From: Mesodorylaimus sp. YZB2_4 | Taxonomy: Eukaryota; Nematoda; Enoplea; Dorylaimida; Dorylaimidae | Length of the DNA: 64,000 bases | Assembly: GCA_030248295.1 (NCBI GenBank) | Contig: JASANH010001011.1 | Location: 1 to 64,000 of the forward strand | Direction of reading: 5' to 3' | Shown here: positions 21,421 to 36,938 of the stretch, piece by piece | Layout of the letters: every line of letters begins with the position of its first letter | Position numbering within the stretch: position 1 is the first letter of the stretch | Notes under the pieces: model-generated | Told to the model about the DNA's origin: nothing | Databases searched by the model: none | The model's input: the letters and a program-made list of their open reading frames with translations, nothing else | Translations under genes and position numbers: made by a program

Positions 21421-22254
21421 TTTGAAATACTTGTAATTTTTGTCAGATCAATAACGCGTCGACTTTTTTCGAAAGGTTGCTCCTCATGATAAACACACAG
21501 TAATTATCATGGAGCCATGGCACAAGCAGCGCCCCTCTCAAGGCTTTGCCACACTGCTCATCATGAATCTACTTTATAATCTGATGAAATAAAGAAGATC
21601 CATGCTGCTCGTTAATGAGTCAACCGTTGCGTCGAACTTCATAAAATTAAAAATAGTAATCTGTTCCCAAGCGCGAAAGAAAGCTCTTTGCAAAATATTA
21701 GAGGCGTCTGGCCAACTTGTCAGCGCTTAAAGTCCAAGGAACCGAGGAATTTTTAAAATTCTTCTGGGTGTTTTAAGAAAAAACTCGAAGTTCGAGTGCT
21801 GGTTGGAAGCTTAAACTCGAAGCACCAAACCCGAAAACCGACGATGAGTTTGGAAAGAACCCTGTGTGTTTTTCTCAACGCTTGGGCTCCTTACTGTAGA
21901 GGAACTTTTCAGGACTTTAGGCCACCGCGATCGCTGATCAGTTGACCAGACCCAGGCCCAGGCCTCTACTATTTTGCAGAGCTTTCTTTTGCACCTGGGA
22001 ACAATCAACAAATCACGATTTTCGGTTTTGTAAAGTTTTAGTTAACGGTTGGCGATGTTCCCTTGTGAGTCATCCATGTTTTCTCTGGTCTCAAATAATA
22101 ACAACGAAAAGATGACTTGTAACTCTAATTATGAGCAGAAAATAAAGGAAGCATCAATGCAGATTGATCTCATCTCTTTTATTACACAAGAGTGGCTGGA
22201 GAAAAATTGCGCAATAGTTAGTTTTCTGCGAATGGTGATTGCAAACACCATCAG

Positions 22255-22385
22255 CTTAGAATGTTGGATCGGATAGTTCAGATCGGATGATCCGATCCGA
22301 ATTTTTAGATGGTGACTTAACGGATCAGACTGGATCGGATATCTGCTCCGAACGGATGGGAGCCGATCTGATCCAGCCATGAGTA
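22255..22385. repeat. GGATCGGAT-rich patch
   Basis: About 130 bp in which GATCGGAT, GATCCGATC and close variants recur irregularly on both strands. Confidence 0.55.
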
Positions 22386-22520
22386 ACCAGCATTCCTGAT
22401 GGTCGGGAGCTTGATACTCTCCCCTGGCTAGGAGGCGTCAACTACCCTCCTGGTTTATGTTTCAGCGGCACGTACATATAGCCGCGCGGCTTGCCTTTCC
22501 GTAGTCGGAGTTTTTTTGCC
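22383..22520 (+). repeat. Dispersed repeat R2
   Basis: Contains GATACTCTCCCCTGG, GGCGTCAAC, TGATGTTTCAGC-like and GTAGTCGGAGTT segments in the same order as the R2 copy at 38865-39062. Confidence 0.6.
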
Positions 22521-22559
22521 CCAAAAAATTCAGTCTCTCACTTCTGCCACCGCCCAGGC

Positions 22560-22735
22560 GCGCTGGTTATACCAGTCCAGGATGCCCTCGCGTGGAGGTG
22601 CTTCTAGTGGGGGCACGCAGAGGGACGCTGCTTTGTGTTGCTGGTCCCCGTACAGCCTTGCTTAGAAGGTTTGTCTGCCGGCCAGCTATGGGCAAAAACG
22701 GGCTTCGGCCCACAAAAATTAAAAAAGCATGGACT
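22560..22735 (+). repeat. SINE 3' portion
   Basis: Matches the 3' half of the full-length SINE at 46675-47105: CCAGGATGCCCTCG, CTAGTGGGGGCACGCAGAGG, CTTAGAAGGTTTG and GGCCAGCTATGGGCAAAAAC, ending in an A-rich tail. Confidence 0.65.
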
Positions 22736-23248
22736 GTTCACTGTACTTCGACGGTGTTCATAGTGCAGGCATAGTGGCATTGATATAATAAATTAACGTC
22801 GAAATTCAGGCCGCGGGACTGTGACTGTACCACCACTCTGCACCATAGCGTGGCTCACACACAACCTTACAAGGACACCGGTTTCGATGGCCTATATTTT
22901 CTGCTGATATGCATAGAATGTCATGGGAAGCATCTTGGGCTCGAAGATTTTCTTTCATGTAAAGCCTGCCTCTACCAAAACCCAGAAACTCACCTTCCAA
23001 TCTCCATGCTCCAGAATACACTACGTATGGCACAATGAGACCATGATCACGGATCACAATCACACAAGCTTCGTTCTCCGCGTTCTGAAGCCATTGCTGT
23101 CGGCCCCACAGTTAAGGGATCATTTTCCTGCCGTCCGCCTTGTGGTACTGGCCAAACTGGTCAGTGTCAAGCCTGCGCTCATCTACATCGGTCGGTGTGG
23201 TTGGTGCCTGTTGGTCGGCTGAAAATAAACAACACGAGCCCTACAAGG

Positions 23249-23494
23249 ATGAAAGAAAAGCTAGCTTTCTACAGCGGCCTGATCGAACGGCTCACGAATC
23301 CATCGAAACTGAAGAAGAACGCATTGCTTGCGTCAGAAATTTCGACCCTGCTCGCCGCTGTCAAGAAGGTGCTGAAGCAGGAACCGGCAGCCTTGATCGA
23401 AGTCGCGCCAATCCACATCTGCGGTGACATTCACGGCCAATACAGAGACCTGCTGCGAATATTCTACAAGCTCGGCTGGCCGAGGGACCAGGGG
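23249..23494 (+). pseudogene. PP1-like Ser/Thr phosphatase, N-terminal fragment
   Basis: From the ATG at 23249 about 82 codons align with the N-terminal part of PP1-type phosphoprotein phosphatases: a helical region with SEISTLLAAVKKVLKQEP, then IEVAPIHICGDIHGQYRDLL, which includes the metal-binding GDxHG motif. Residues needed later in the family (GDxVDRG, GNHE, the C-terminal histidines) are absent. Just after KLGWPRDQ the frame enters a sequence starting GGGCCGTATTCACAAAC that looks like an inserted repeat. No later PP1 exon was found. PP1-like genes are numerous and testis-biased in nematodes. It is either a truncated copy or a gene split by the insertion. Confidence 0.75.
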
Positions 23495-23640
23495 CCGTAT
23501 TCACAAACTCCTCTTAGGGTGACTTTACAGCAAAGTGTCCCTTTCAGCTGGCGGTTCTCTTCGCACCTTCTCTTTGGATTTCGCGCCGTATTCACAAACC
23601 TAACTTTCCTGAAAGGTACTCTTTAAGTCATCCTTTCACG
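23495..23640 (+). repeat. Repeat interrupting the PP1-like fragment
   Basis: Begins GGGCCGTATTCACAAAC right after CAG, and the same GCCGTATTCACAAAC word recurs in direct orientation at about 23587. The start resembles the terminal repeat of the MITE family at 37656-37781 and 52541-52665, but no inverted partner was found, so its class is open. Confidence 0.4.
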
Positions 23641-25319
23641 ATGGGATGCTCTCGAGCATCCTTCCGTCCGAGTTCTCTTTCGAGTGAGATGTAACTTGTT
23701 CATAACAATTTGCTGGAGGTGACAGACAGAGAATCAAGTGGTAAGACCAGTTATGACTTTGTTTATAGCTGATACGGCTTCAAAGTGGATGCTAACAAAC
23801 TTTTCCACCCTTGTCCATCCAGTGAAATAGTCAATTTAGCTCTCAAATTTATAGATCATACGTACTCAGCAAACCAGCTTGGATGGCACGTCGGCGAAAC
23901 GAGACTCGTCGTCAGGTCGACATAGGGAGCCAAAAGCGAAAACCGGCTTGTGAAGGATAGGCAAGCTATTGTGCAGTTCGAAGAAGAAGCTACAAAATTT
24001 GAGGCTACTATGAGATTTGTGTATGACCTTGCAGATTGAAACGTTGGGGTCAAAGTTGGAGAGGTGGAGAGTCTGGGACTATCCTTTAATCTAAATTGGA
24101 ATGCTGAGCCAATTATTGTCAGCGTGCATCGTTTATCATTTTGGTTTAATCCACCTTCTGACAGTTATAGAAGTTGCACTTGTCAGTAAAAACCTTGTAG
24201 CTAGCAAGCAATCAAGTCCCGGAATCTCCTGTTTCACCTTTTTCTTTATTCACAGGCGCGGGCAGTCGAGGCGCATGAATTTCCACATGTGGTCTTCCAC
24301 TTTCAAAATCAGGCGGACTAAGAGAAACGGCCAAGATATTCAATATTTTGAGCAGTAATGGGAAAATGACCAGCCTAGGTTCCTTGGCTTCATTTCGAAG
24401 AGGCAAGGTGATGGGCGGAGAGAAGAGGGACAACTATGTACTCAACTCACGATCAGGTGTCGAACATGGCCTGATAATGAAGGAACATCAGAGTCATAAC
24501 CCCCAAAACATTCCCACCAGTGGCCCAATCGGATTGATATGAACGTGAACGAGCGAGACGGCTAATCCAAATTATCACCCTATGCAAATTCAGGTTTACA
24601 GTCCTACGACTCCGCAGCACATGGCCATGCAAGGCACTTGACCTTATCGAAGCGAACATGAGGTGTTTGGGCATGCAAATCATACGTAATTATGTCATTG
24701 TACCGACACGTCTAGGCCACTGAGAGTGTAAAATAAGCAAAAATGAGTGATACCATCGTTTTCAGCACCCCAAACAACCCCTGAAACGATCCCATTTGCA
24801 CCAAAGTTGGAACTGACTGTGGCCCATCCTAGTCGTGAATGCCTGAAGACATTAACTTTCTATTTGATGGCTGGTACTGTGGGTTCTCACTGTGTCTAGC
24901 CAACAAGTTCGCCGACCAGCAGAAGGCGATGTTCGTTGACTGACGGCATAGAGGATGAAGAAAATGACGAAATTCGAGATGCCGATGAGCGGCAAAGGTT
25001 CAACAACGCTCTTCATGCACCGTCCTCAAGGTCCAAATCTGCGCGTAAAATACTGCTAAACCAACACAGCATGAAATAAAATATGAACGCGCGCCAACTT
25101 CCCAGGTCTAATTGGTGGCTCCTAATCGATTGATTAATTCGGAAACTTTTCCAATAGTTCAAAACTGCCATCGTCCAAATCGTCGTAAGTTTGTGGAATT
25201 TGCGCCACGATGATCAATGCATGATTTAAAGTCGCTGGTGCCGCAGAGAATTTTGCCATTATTAACTATTATCCATAACTGTCTGCGGCGAAGATGTCAG
25301 TTCGACGGTGGGAGCCGCC
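23641..25319. other. Spacer with no recognisable feature
   Basis: I see no gene, repeat family member or RNA gene that I can support here. Confidence 0.5.
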
Positions 25320-25374
25320 GCCACGACAGCCCTAGCCTGTAAGACGTCCTTGAATGACAGATAAATAACCCACG

Positions 25375-25761
25375 AGAAAACTTACTGCAGAGATTCCCAC
25401 ATTGTCAAAGGCACGTTCGATCAGCTCGACTTTCATTCGTTCAACATGTCGGGCGCCAACTCTTGGCATGGACGGGGAAATTCCACTGATTGATTTGGAG
25501 TGCACACCGTGCGCGTACTCTACATTGTGCACCTGGATGGCCGTGTGGTACACGCCCAGGTTGATTACGTCATATGGTGACGACGTTCTCGTGGTCGAGC
25601 AGGCTCATGATTTTTGCCTGGGCCAGTAACTCCTTGCGATCTTTCTCCGAGCTGTCTCCCGTCAGCATCCTCACGGCCACCGTTTCTTCTTTTCCGTTCC
25701 AACCGGAGTTTCCAACCTTCGCAGTTTCACTTCTTATCCAAACACATGACTGTGCACTCAA
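25375..25761 (-). pseudogene. Broken tyrosine-kinase fragment (N-lobe)
   Basis: Reading down from 25761, the frame gives WNGKEETVAVRMLTGD and then KELLAQAKIMSLLDHENVV, i.e. the VAVK-type strand (with Arg where the ATP-binding Lys is expected), helix C and the following strand of a protein kinase of the Fer/SH2-kinase kind. It stops at a TGA just after HENVVT (about 25575). Coding-like sequence reading INLGVYHTAI continues in another frame to a possible donor near 25388. Its MLTGDSSEKD block is shared with the pseudogene at 40080, so both come from one subfamily that differs from the palindrome kinases. Confidence 0.55.
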
Positions 25762-25869
25762 CGAATAAGCGACATCAGCGGGTACTTTAGAGCGCTAATG
25801 TATACTCTATTATGCGCTTGGCTAGGCCTCACCTCTGTCCAAGTATTCTACACAACTCCATGGTACACA

Positions 25870-27269
25870 TTGTGTTTGCGCTTAAAAACTGTAGATGTCC
25901 AAAGATTAGTTTTGAGGGCAGACCGGACACGGAGGTTGGTCCCAGCTTCGCACAAAACTTTGCTGTCAGGCAAGTTATTTATCTTTTCCCACCCCCTCAC
26001 CCTCACACGATCAGAAAAATCCTCACTTGGATCTTCTGATAAACGCATTCCTCACAAGTCAGTAAGGTTATACACACTGAACTGTTGCGATCAACCCCCG
26101 GCTTCACTAATAATAAGATTAAGTAGAATGTTTTGCCCAGACAAATTAACGCACCGCACATGAAACTCACTCACAACGCCATTTTCCACCCCAACACATA
26201 CAAGACACTTCCCATATGCAATATCCAGGATACCAAGAAACACGGAGTCAGAGTCACAAGATCTCTTTCGATTGGCACGTGTCAGACGCGGGATCGTTGA
26301 CAAGCGGGCATTCGGGTGATAGGATCCGGCCGGGTATTTGAGAGCACAAAACGTCGTAGTTGACCAAAACTGGCGAGGCTGAAGCGAACGAGCTGGAGCC
26401 GGAAGATGGATACTTTAGAGACAAGTAGACAATCAGTACGATGATAAGCAAAACAATCAGCGCGGCGAGGAATAAAAAGATTATGAGCAGACAGGAGGGC
26501 TTCTTGCGCTTTTCTTCGTACTTATCAGCTGCCGTGATCGAAGTCAGGGTGGACATCGGTGGAGAATGCTTAGGCTTACGATTAGACGGTGGAATGGTTT
26601 CCTGCGAGATGCTGAATGGTGGTTTGACCGAAGAGTAACTTGATGGCGCGGGACGAACGACAGCCTCGCTTTTCAGTGGCGGCGCAGGCGGCAAGGTGCC
26701 TTTGATAAAAGCCTTTGATTTAACGGCGATTTTGTCAGGCTTGAAGCTCTTTGTGGGCGTTTTCTTTCCGACATTGCTGTAGACATGTCTCGAAGACGTA
26801 TTTTGTCCAAATGATGTCTTACCGCTCGATGGTGCTTGAAATTTCGTAGCTTGTCTGGACACGACTGCGGGACGAGGCGCTACCGGCTGCATAAGCTGAA
26901 GCAGTTTTCCTCGAAGGTGAGGGCCAATAACTGACGCACTCGGTGCGGCCGCTTTTTTCTTTGGTGAAGGCATTGGCCTATTGGGCTGTGACGCTGCTGG
27001 CGGTGGCGGTGCCGAATGGGCTGGAGAATGTCGACGATCACGCGGATGCGCCGCTTTGTCGTAGTCTTTTCGTTCCAAATAATCTCTCGATCGATGACGA
27101 GCTGGGGATGGAGAACGACGGCCCACATTGCGATGATGCTCAAAAGCGGTGAGACTTTGTTCCGAACGTTGATGACCGCCATGGCCGGGGTGGCGAGGAT
27201 TATGGTGGGGCATGATGAAAGAGACGCGCACTCGTCTACCACTGCAGTGCTTCCGAGTAAGAAGCGTGC
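25870..27269 (-). repeat. Segmental duplication, copy 1 (partner 58400-59755)
   Basis: About 1.4 kb, direct orientation with the partner. The boundary on the 5' side of the gene is sharp (identity stops after GAAGCGTGC, at 27269 and 59755). Similarity is very high across the coding region and falls off towards 25870, where only blocks such as ATCAGAAAAATCCTCACTTGG remain alike. Confidence 0.85.
26254..27213 (-). CDS. Single-pass membrane protein, proline-rich cytosolic region (copy A)
   Basis: 319 codons from ATG (27213) to a stop at 26254. The first 225 residues are His/Arg-, Pro-, Ser- and Lys-rich with PPPP, SPSPARHRSRD and SPKKKAAAP; no domain is recognised. A strong transmembrane segment lies at about residues 245-270 (CLLIIFLFLAALIVLLIIVL), preceded by KKRKK-type basic residues, so the N-terminus should be cytosolic. 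A short Ser-rich outside stretch precedes the start of a cysteine-containing ectodomain with the family motif SDTCQSKEI. There the frame is lost: an extra base relative to paralog B brings an early stop, and matching sequence continues in another frame (to about 26091). It may be a pseudogene or be rescued by splicing. Function unknown. Confidence 0.65.
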   Translation of the reverse strand: MPHHNPRHPGHGGHQRSEQSLTAFEHHRNVGRRSPSPARHRSRDYLERKDYDKAAHPRDRRHSPAHSAPPPPAASQPNRPMPSPKKKAAAPSASVIGPHLRGKLLQLMQPVAPRPAVVSRQATKFQAPSSGKTSFGQNTSSRHVYSNVGKKTPTKSFKPDKIAVKSKAFIKGTLPPAPPLKSEAVVRPAPSSYSSVKPPFSISQETIPPSNRKPKHSPPMSTLTSITAADKYEEKRKKPSCLLIIFLFLAALIVLLIIVLIVYLSLKYPSSGSSSFASASPVLVNYDVLCSQIPGRILSPECPLVNDPASDTCQSKEIL

Positions 27270-27520
27270 CACATAATTTGTAATGCAAGCGCACCACAGG
27301 CTGCCATACCAAAGGTACCGATTACGACTCAGCGCACGAAAGGATGGAACAAGATAAACTCCAGCCGAAAGCTGTAAAGAGTAGATCTCCCAGTGGAGAA
27401 GATCTTCGTGCTGTTCGACGATTTCTGTCTGGAAAATTGATGGAACGATTTTGGGATCAAGGCGGGAAAAGGCAAAAATGATGAAATAATAGTCCTGAAT
27501 TGCAGGTTAACCGCAAATAC

Positions 27521-28303
27521 TTAAAAAACAAAGTCACCTCGCAATGGAATAGCCGTCGTTCGATTCCTGCCCGCCTCGCAACGTAGGTGGTGCATCCGAA
27601 TCAGCGCATCCAAACGACCTTCTGTGGCATATGTTGCGGGCTGTGGTGGCATATCTGTTTTGGGAACACGCTTCCGAGGGATCTGGCCCGTATTTCCAAC
27701 ATGGATTTGGCTCGTCGCAGTTTTCCTCTGCATGAAATAATGTCATAAGAGGGAAAAACAAGAGCAGATAACACGAGAATCCAGGTGCCTTCTGAGTACC
27801 AATTCGGATCCTCGCTGCTGTCATTAAAAGCCGGAGAGCACAAGCCGTATTGAGTGAACATAGGCCACTGACCGCCGAATCGACACAGCATTGTCAATGG
27901 ATCTACTGATTTGCCGCCAAAAGGAGATGATTGGTTGATAAATGATATTATGCTCGAATTTTGCTTGACCATTGCGTACTGAAATCGGTGACAGATCTCC
28001 TTCGAGTGGCAAGTATCGGAGGTTGGAGCTACTCCAATCACGCACTTGCCCGTTGCGAGAATGGCCGGTGTTTGTGAGCACACCCAGTCGTAAGCTGTCA
28101 AGCTGGCGTTAGCACTTGGTAGAGAGGGTGGGGGAGAAGCCGTTGTAGGCGCCGACGTCGACGACGGAGATAAAAAGTAGATAAGCGACAAGGCTGATGA
28201 AAAGCGACATGATCAAAACAGTGGCGATCAGGCAGATGATCAAGCACAGGCGCTTTTTCTGGCTCCCCCTTATTTGTATTGCAGGTGTGGTGACATCAGG
28301 CAA
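27521..28303 (-). pseudogene. Paralog of the membrane protein (copy B), frame-broken
   Basis: Lies directly upstream of copy A on the same strand. A basic stretch (SQKKR) and a transmembrane segment (about 28265-28185, CLIICLIATVLIMSLFISL) are in one frame. The following Ser/Thr/Pro-rich stalk and ectodomain (28180 to about 27800) are in another. The ectodomain shows AYDWVCSQTPAIL, GKC, SDTCHSKEICHRF, two NX(S/T) sites and CRFGGQWP, paralleling the shorter outside part of copies A and C. A further cysteine-rich block (NCDEPNPCWKYGPDPSEAC) lies at about 27720-27620 after a possible 70-bp intron whose ends I could not settle. An upstream exon probably exists. No known domain recognised. Confidence 0.5.
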
Positions 28304-28375
28304 GGAAGTCCTCTGAAGCGAGTCTCGCAGCTTTCATTCAAGCAGGGCACTCACTGTTTTTATCTGCAAATGTCT

Positions 28376-28583
28376 CCAGGACCAAGGCTTTTAAGCAGTG
28401 TTTTGAACGGTCGACTGTTATTCTTAGGAACAAAGTGAGTCCTGGATTAGTATGGATATGCAACAAAGCAATGGAATCATGATGTGCGATAACGTTGGTT
28501 TCTTCGACTTACAGTATACGGTATGTTTCCTGTGCGCCCCATGATCTCAGTGCGCTGAAGCTTTTACTTGAGGAATAAACAGT
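28376..28583 (+). repeat. Dispersed repeat R5, copy 1
   Basis: Blocks AGGACCAAGGCTT, AAGCAGTG, TTAGGAACAAA, GGTATGTTTCCT and GTGCGCTGAAGC occur in the same order at 45788-46010, where a GAGGAGTAAACAG end is also shared. Confidence 0.55.
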
Positions 28584-29187
28584 TTTAGTATTGTTGAAGA
28601 AATTTTGGTTCATCGGGCAGTTTAGTGCCAGGTACCAAAACGTGGATCTGCAAACCAGTGGAACATTACTGCTCATGTCAGTGCCGCCCAATGCAGCACC
28701 TGCCGAGCTACTGAAGACAAAGTTTAAGGCGAGGTACGTTCTCATAGAGCAGCGCAAAAGAGTCGTGGAGGGAATTGCGATGGACCAGTTCGAAACGAGC
28801 AGGGACATTGCATTGGCTTTTGAGCACTTCTGACGGACGTGGCACAGTTAACTCGTCTTTCATCGTGATCTCAAAAAACACCCAGCTCATTCTTAGTCCT
28901 GTTGTCAGCTACTGAAAATCACATTCAATCAATGATCCCTTTGATGACGAGCTGGATCAGAACTTTGCTTCGCCAGGTTCACCAAAACCAGTCTCGAATA
29001 ATGGCGCGTCTTCGAATTATGCCTCGGGCTGAATCTCGTCTATTCTACCGCGCCAACACATATTTGGACAGTTAGGTACTCGTCGCAGTAGAGTGAAAAA
29101 TTGTAAAAGGAGCAATTCAAAAGTTTGGTGGTGTCTTGCCTTGTTGGCCCATTACGATTGAGTCGGTATAAAATCGTGAAAGTTGAA

Positions 29188-29608
29188 ATGGTAAGATATT
29201 GGGACGAGGCTAAAAATGTGACAAACTTCACGCATTTCCATTTAAGGCCAATATCGTAAATATCAGTGGTAAGACGTAACTACTGCGCAAAATTTTTTAT
29301 ACTTTCCGTTTAATTTTTCGAAAACGAGATTGACATTTTAGACGAAGATAAAAGAGCGTTTTTCGATGCCTTGGACACGGACAAGGATGGTCGGATAACA
29401 CTAGATGAATTTAAACGATTTTTGATTAAATTTTTGCCACCAGCCGATGTGCCAAGTGATCAGCTTATCTACGAAATGTTCCGGGCTGCTGATAAGGATG
29501 GAAGTGGCACCATCACTTTGGATGGTAAGGTCTACTGTCACTAGTGTCAATCAGACTAGTGAAGACTAGTTATTTTCAGAAATCCACGCCATTATGGACC
29601 TACAATAG
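29188..29608 (+). CDS. Small two-EF-hand calcium-binding protein
   Basis: Four tiny exons: 29188-29190 (the ATG alone), 29247-29268, 29342-29524 and 29580-29608, all with GT..AG introns of 55-73 bp and consistent phase, giving 78 residues. Exon 3 carries a complete first calcium loop DTDKDGRITLDE and the second loop DKDGSGTITLDE, the latter finished by exon 4 (EIHAIMDLQ, stop). All six coordinating positions are filled in both loops. The protein equals half a calmodulin, the size of parvalbumin/S100-like or single-lobe sensors, and is preceded by ISDEDKRAFFDALD, a calmodulin-like first helix. Likely a calcium sensor or buffer in the cytosol. The one-codon first exon depends on a GTAAGA donor right after ATG. 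Confidence 0.8.
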
Positions 29609-30573
29609 GTTGTGGTATTCACACAGCGCAGCACAGCATAGCATGGTGATATACGACTTGGAGATGTTATGTTAGGAAAAAATTTGACACACTATACTCG
29701 TATTTTTGATGTAGAAGAGCTCTTTAGTGACTTGCAGAGTACACTGTGATAGTGGCACCTCACGAGTCTTCCATGTTTGGATCCCAGTTTTAGACAAGCC
29801 AAAACCATTTTCTGCTCTTATGGCGATCTGCTGGCGTATCCGTTCCGTACAGAGTGTTGAGCGGTTATAGTTACCGCAGACGGCCCCTGCTATGATACAA
29901 TCTAAAATAAGACAGTGTATCCCACGTCCCACCTTCTTTCGCATTGTGCTTTATTCATCACCCCCTTCTGTAGGCATCGCGGTCATAGGACCTTCGTTAG
30001 AGGCCATTCGCCCTGTAACGTGGACAAAATATCAGTACCTCTCAACTCAGGGCCCGGTGTCCCCAGATCCTGTTTATCGCAGTCCAATCACGCCATACAA
30101 CATAGTTCATGCTCGTTGCCAGTTTCTATAATTGGTGTAGCATAGGTGCCTTAGTGCACTCTATTCGCATAAGACATGGCACTCGTCCCAACTCACGATC
30201 AGATTTGCAGACAGTGGCGCTTTCGTGCGAGATATGTTGGGCCACTATTAGCAGTTGCCAGGTTGATCGAGTTCCTCAAGCAAAGGGCCCCCGCACGCGT
30301 TCCCCCACCATACCCTCGCCTGACACAATCCTCCCCGTCCACTACGCAATGGAATGTGACGCGTATCACTGTCACTTCAAATTGGGTTAATCGCCGTTCA
30401 AATCTGGATTGCTCGCATTAAATTCCATTCTATCTCGAGCCAATTCCAAAACCAATTCACTGCCGATCACAAGCATGTAAGGACGCACAAAAAACCATTT
30501 GAAGAACGCTGTTCATTACAGATTCAAGGAAAAAACGAGAAACGCACGAGTGAAATGCTTCGATACACTATAT
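29609..30573. other. Spacer without recognisable gene
   Basis: Contains short open frames (for example 30176-30421) with no domain or splice support. It probably holds the 3' end of the WDR33 transcript, though no AATAAA was seen on that strand. Confidence 0.45.
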
Positions 30574-36404
<5,831 letters not shown>

Positions 36405-36938
36405 TTCTTAACCCGAAAATTCACAATGCTTCGTTATAGTAAATTTTAAAAAGTTCGATTAGAATAGTAGACCACATGCGCAAAAATTTAGAACCGACCG
36501 CCCTCAAAATTTTGGGGAACGAACGACTAAGGAAAACGCGTGGGAAAGTTGGAACGCCAAAAGCGCACAGTCGATAGGATATTTTGTTATAAGCAGCAAT
36601 TGTCATGATTTATCACATATCCCCTGCAAGAAAACCAAATTCAACGCCTCTTTTGAATTTTGCGATAAAAATTAAAAATCAGCAAAATACGAATTTTGTT
36701 TTACAAAATATAGTATCAAAATTCCCTAATTTAAAAACTCTGGCTATCACTCTTATTGACTTGCCTCAATTTGAAATGGTCCAGGAATGGAGGGTGGAAC
36801 TTGTGCGCAAGAACTTCCGTTTCGTGCGCAAGATGATGATCGGCTGCTCCTGTCGAAACCGAATGTGGTTGAACATTTACCTGTGATTTTTCGACTTATT
36901 GGTTTTGTTTTATTGTATAACAATAAAATAGGCGTGAA
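36405..36938. promoter_or_regulatory. Shared WDR33/BTF3 intergenic promoter region
   Basis: The start codons of two divergently transcribed housekeeping genes are 534 bp apart, so both promoters must lie here. TTTTATTGTATAAC and AAAATAG immediately upstream of the BTF3 start resemble a 3' splice acceptor, which could serve trans-splicing in a nematode. No TATA box stands out. Confidence 0.5.

Noticed and set aside
28591..28833. 80-codon plus-strand frame before the EF-hand gene
   Set aside because: It overlaps nothing conserved, lacks splice signals that join it to the EF-hand exons, and has no domain.
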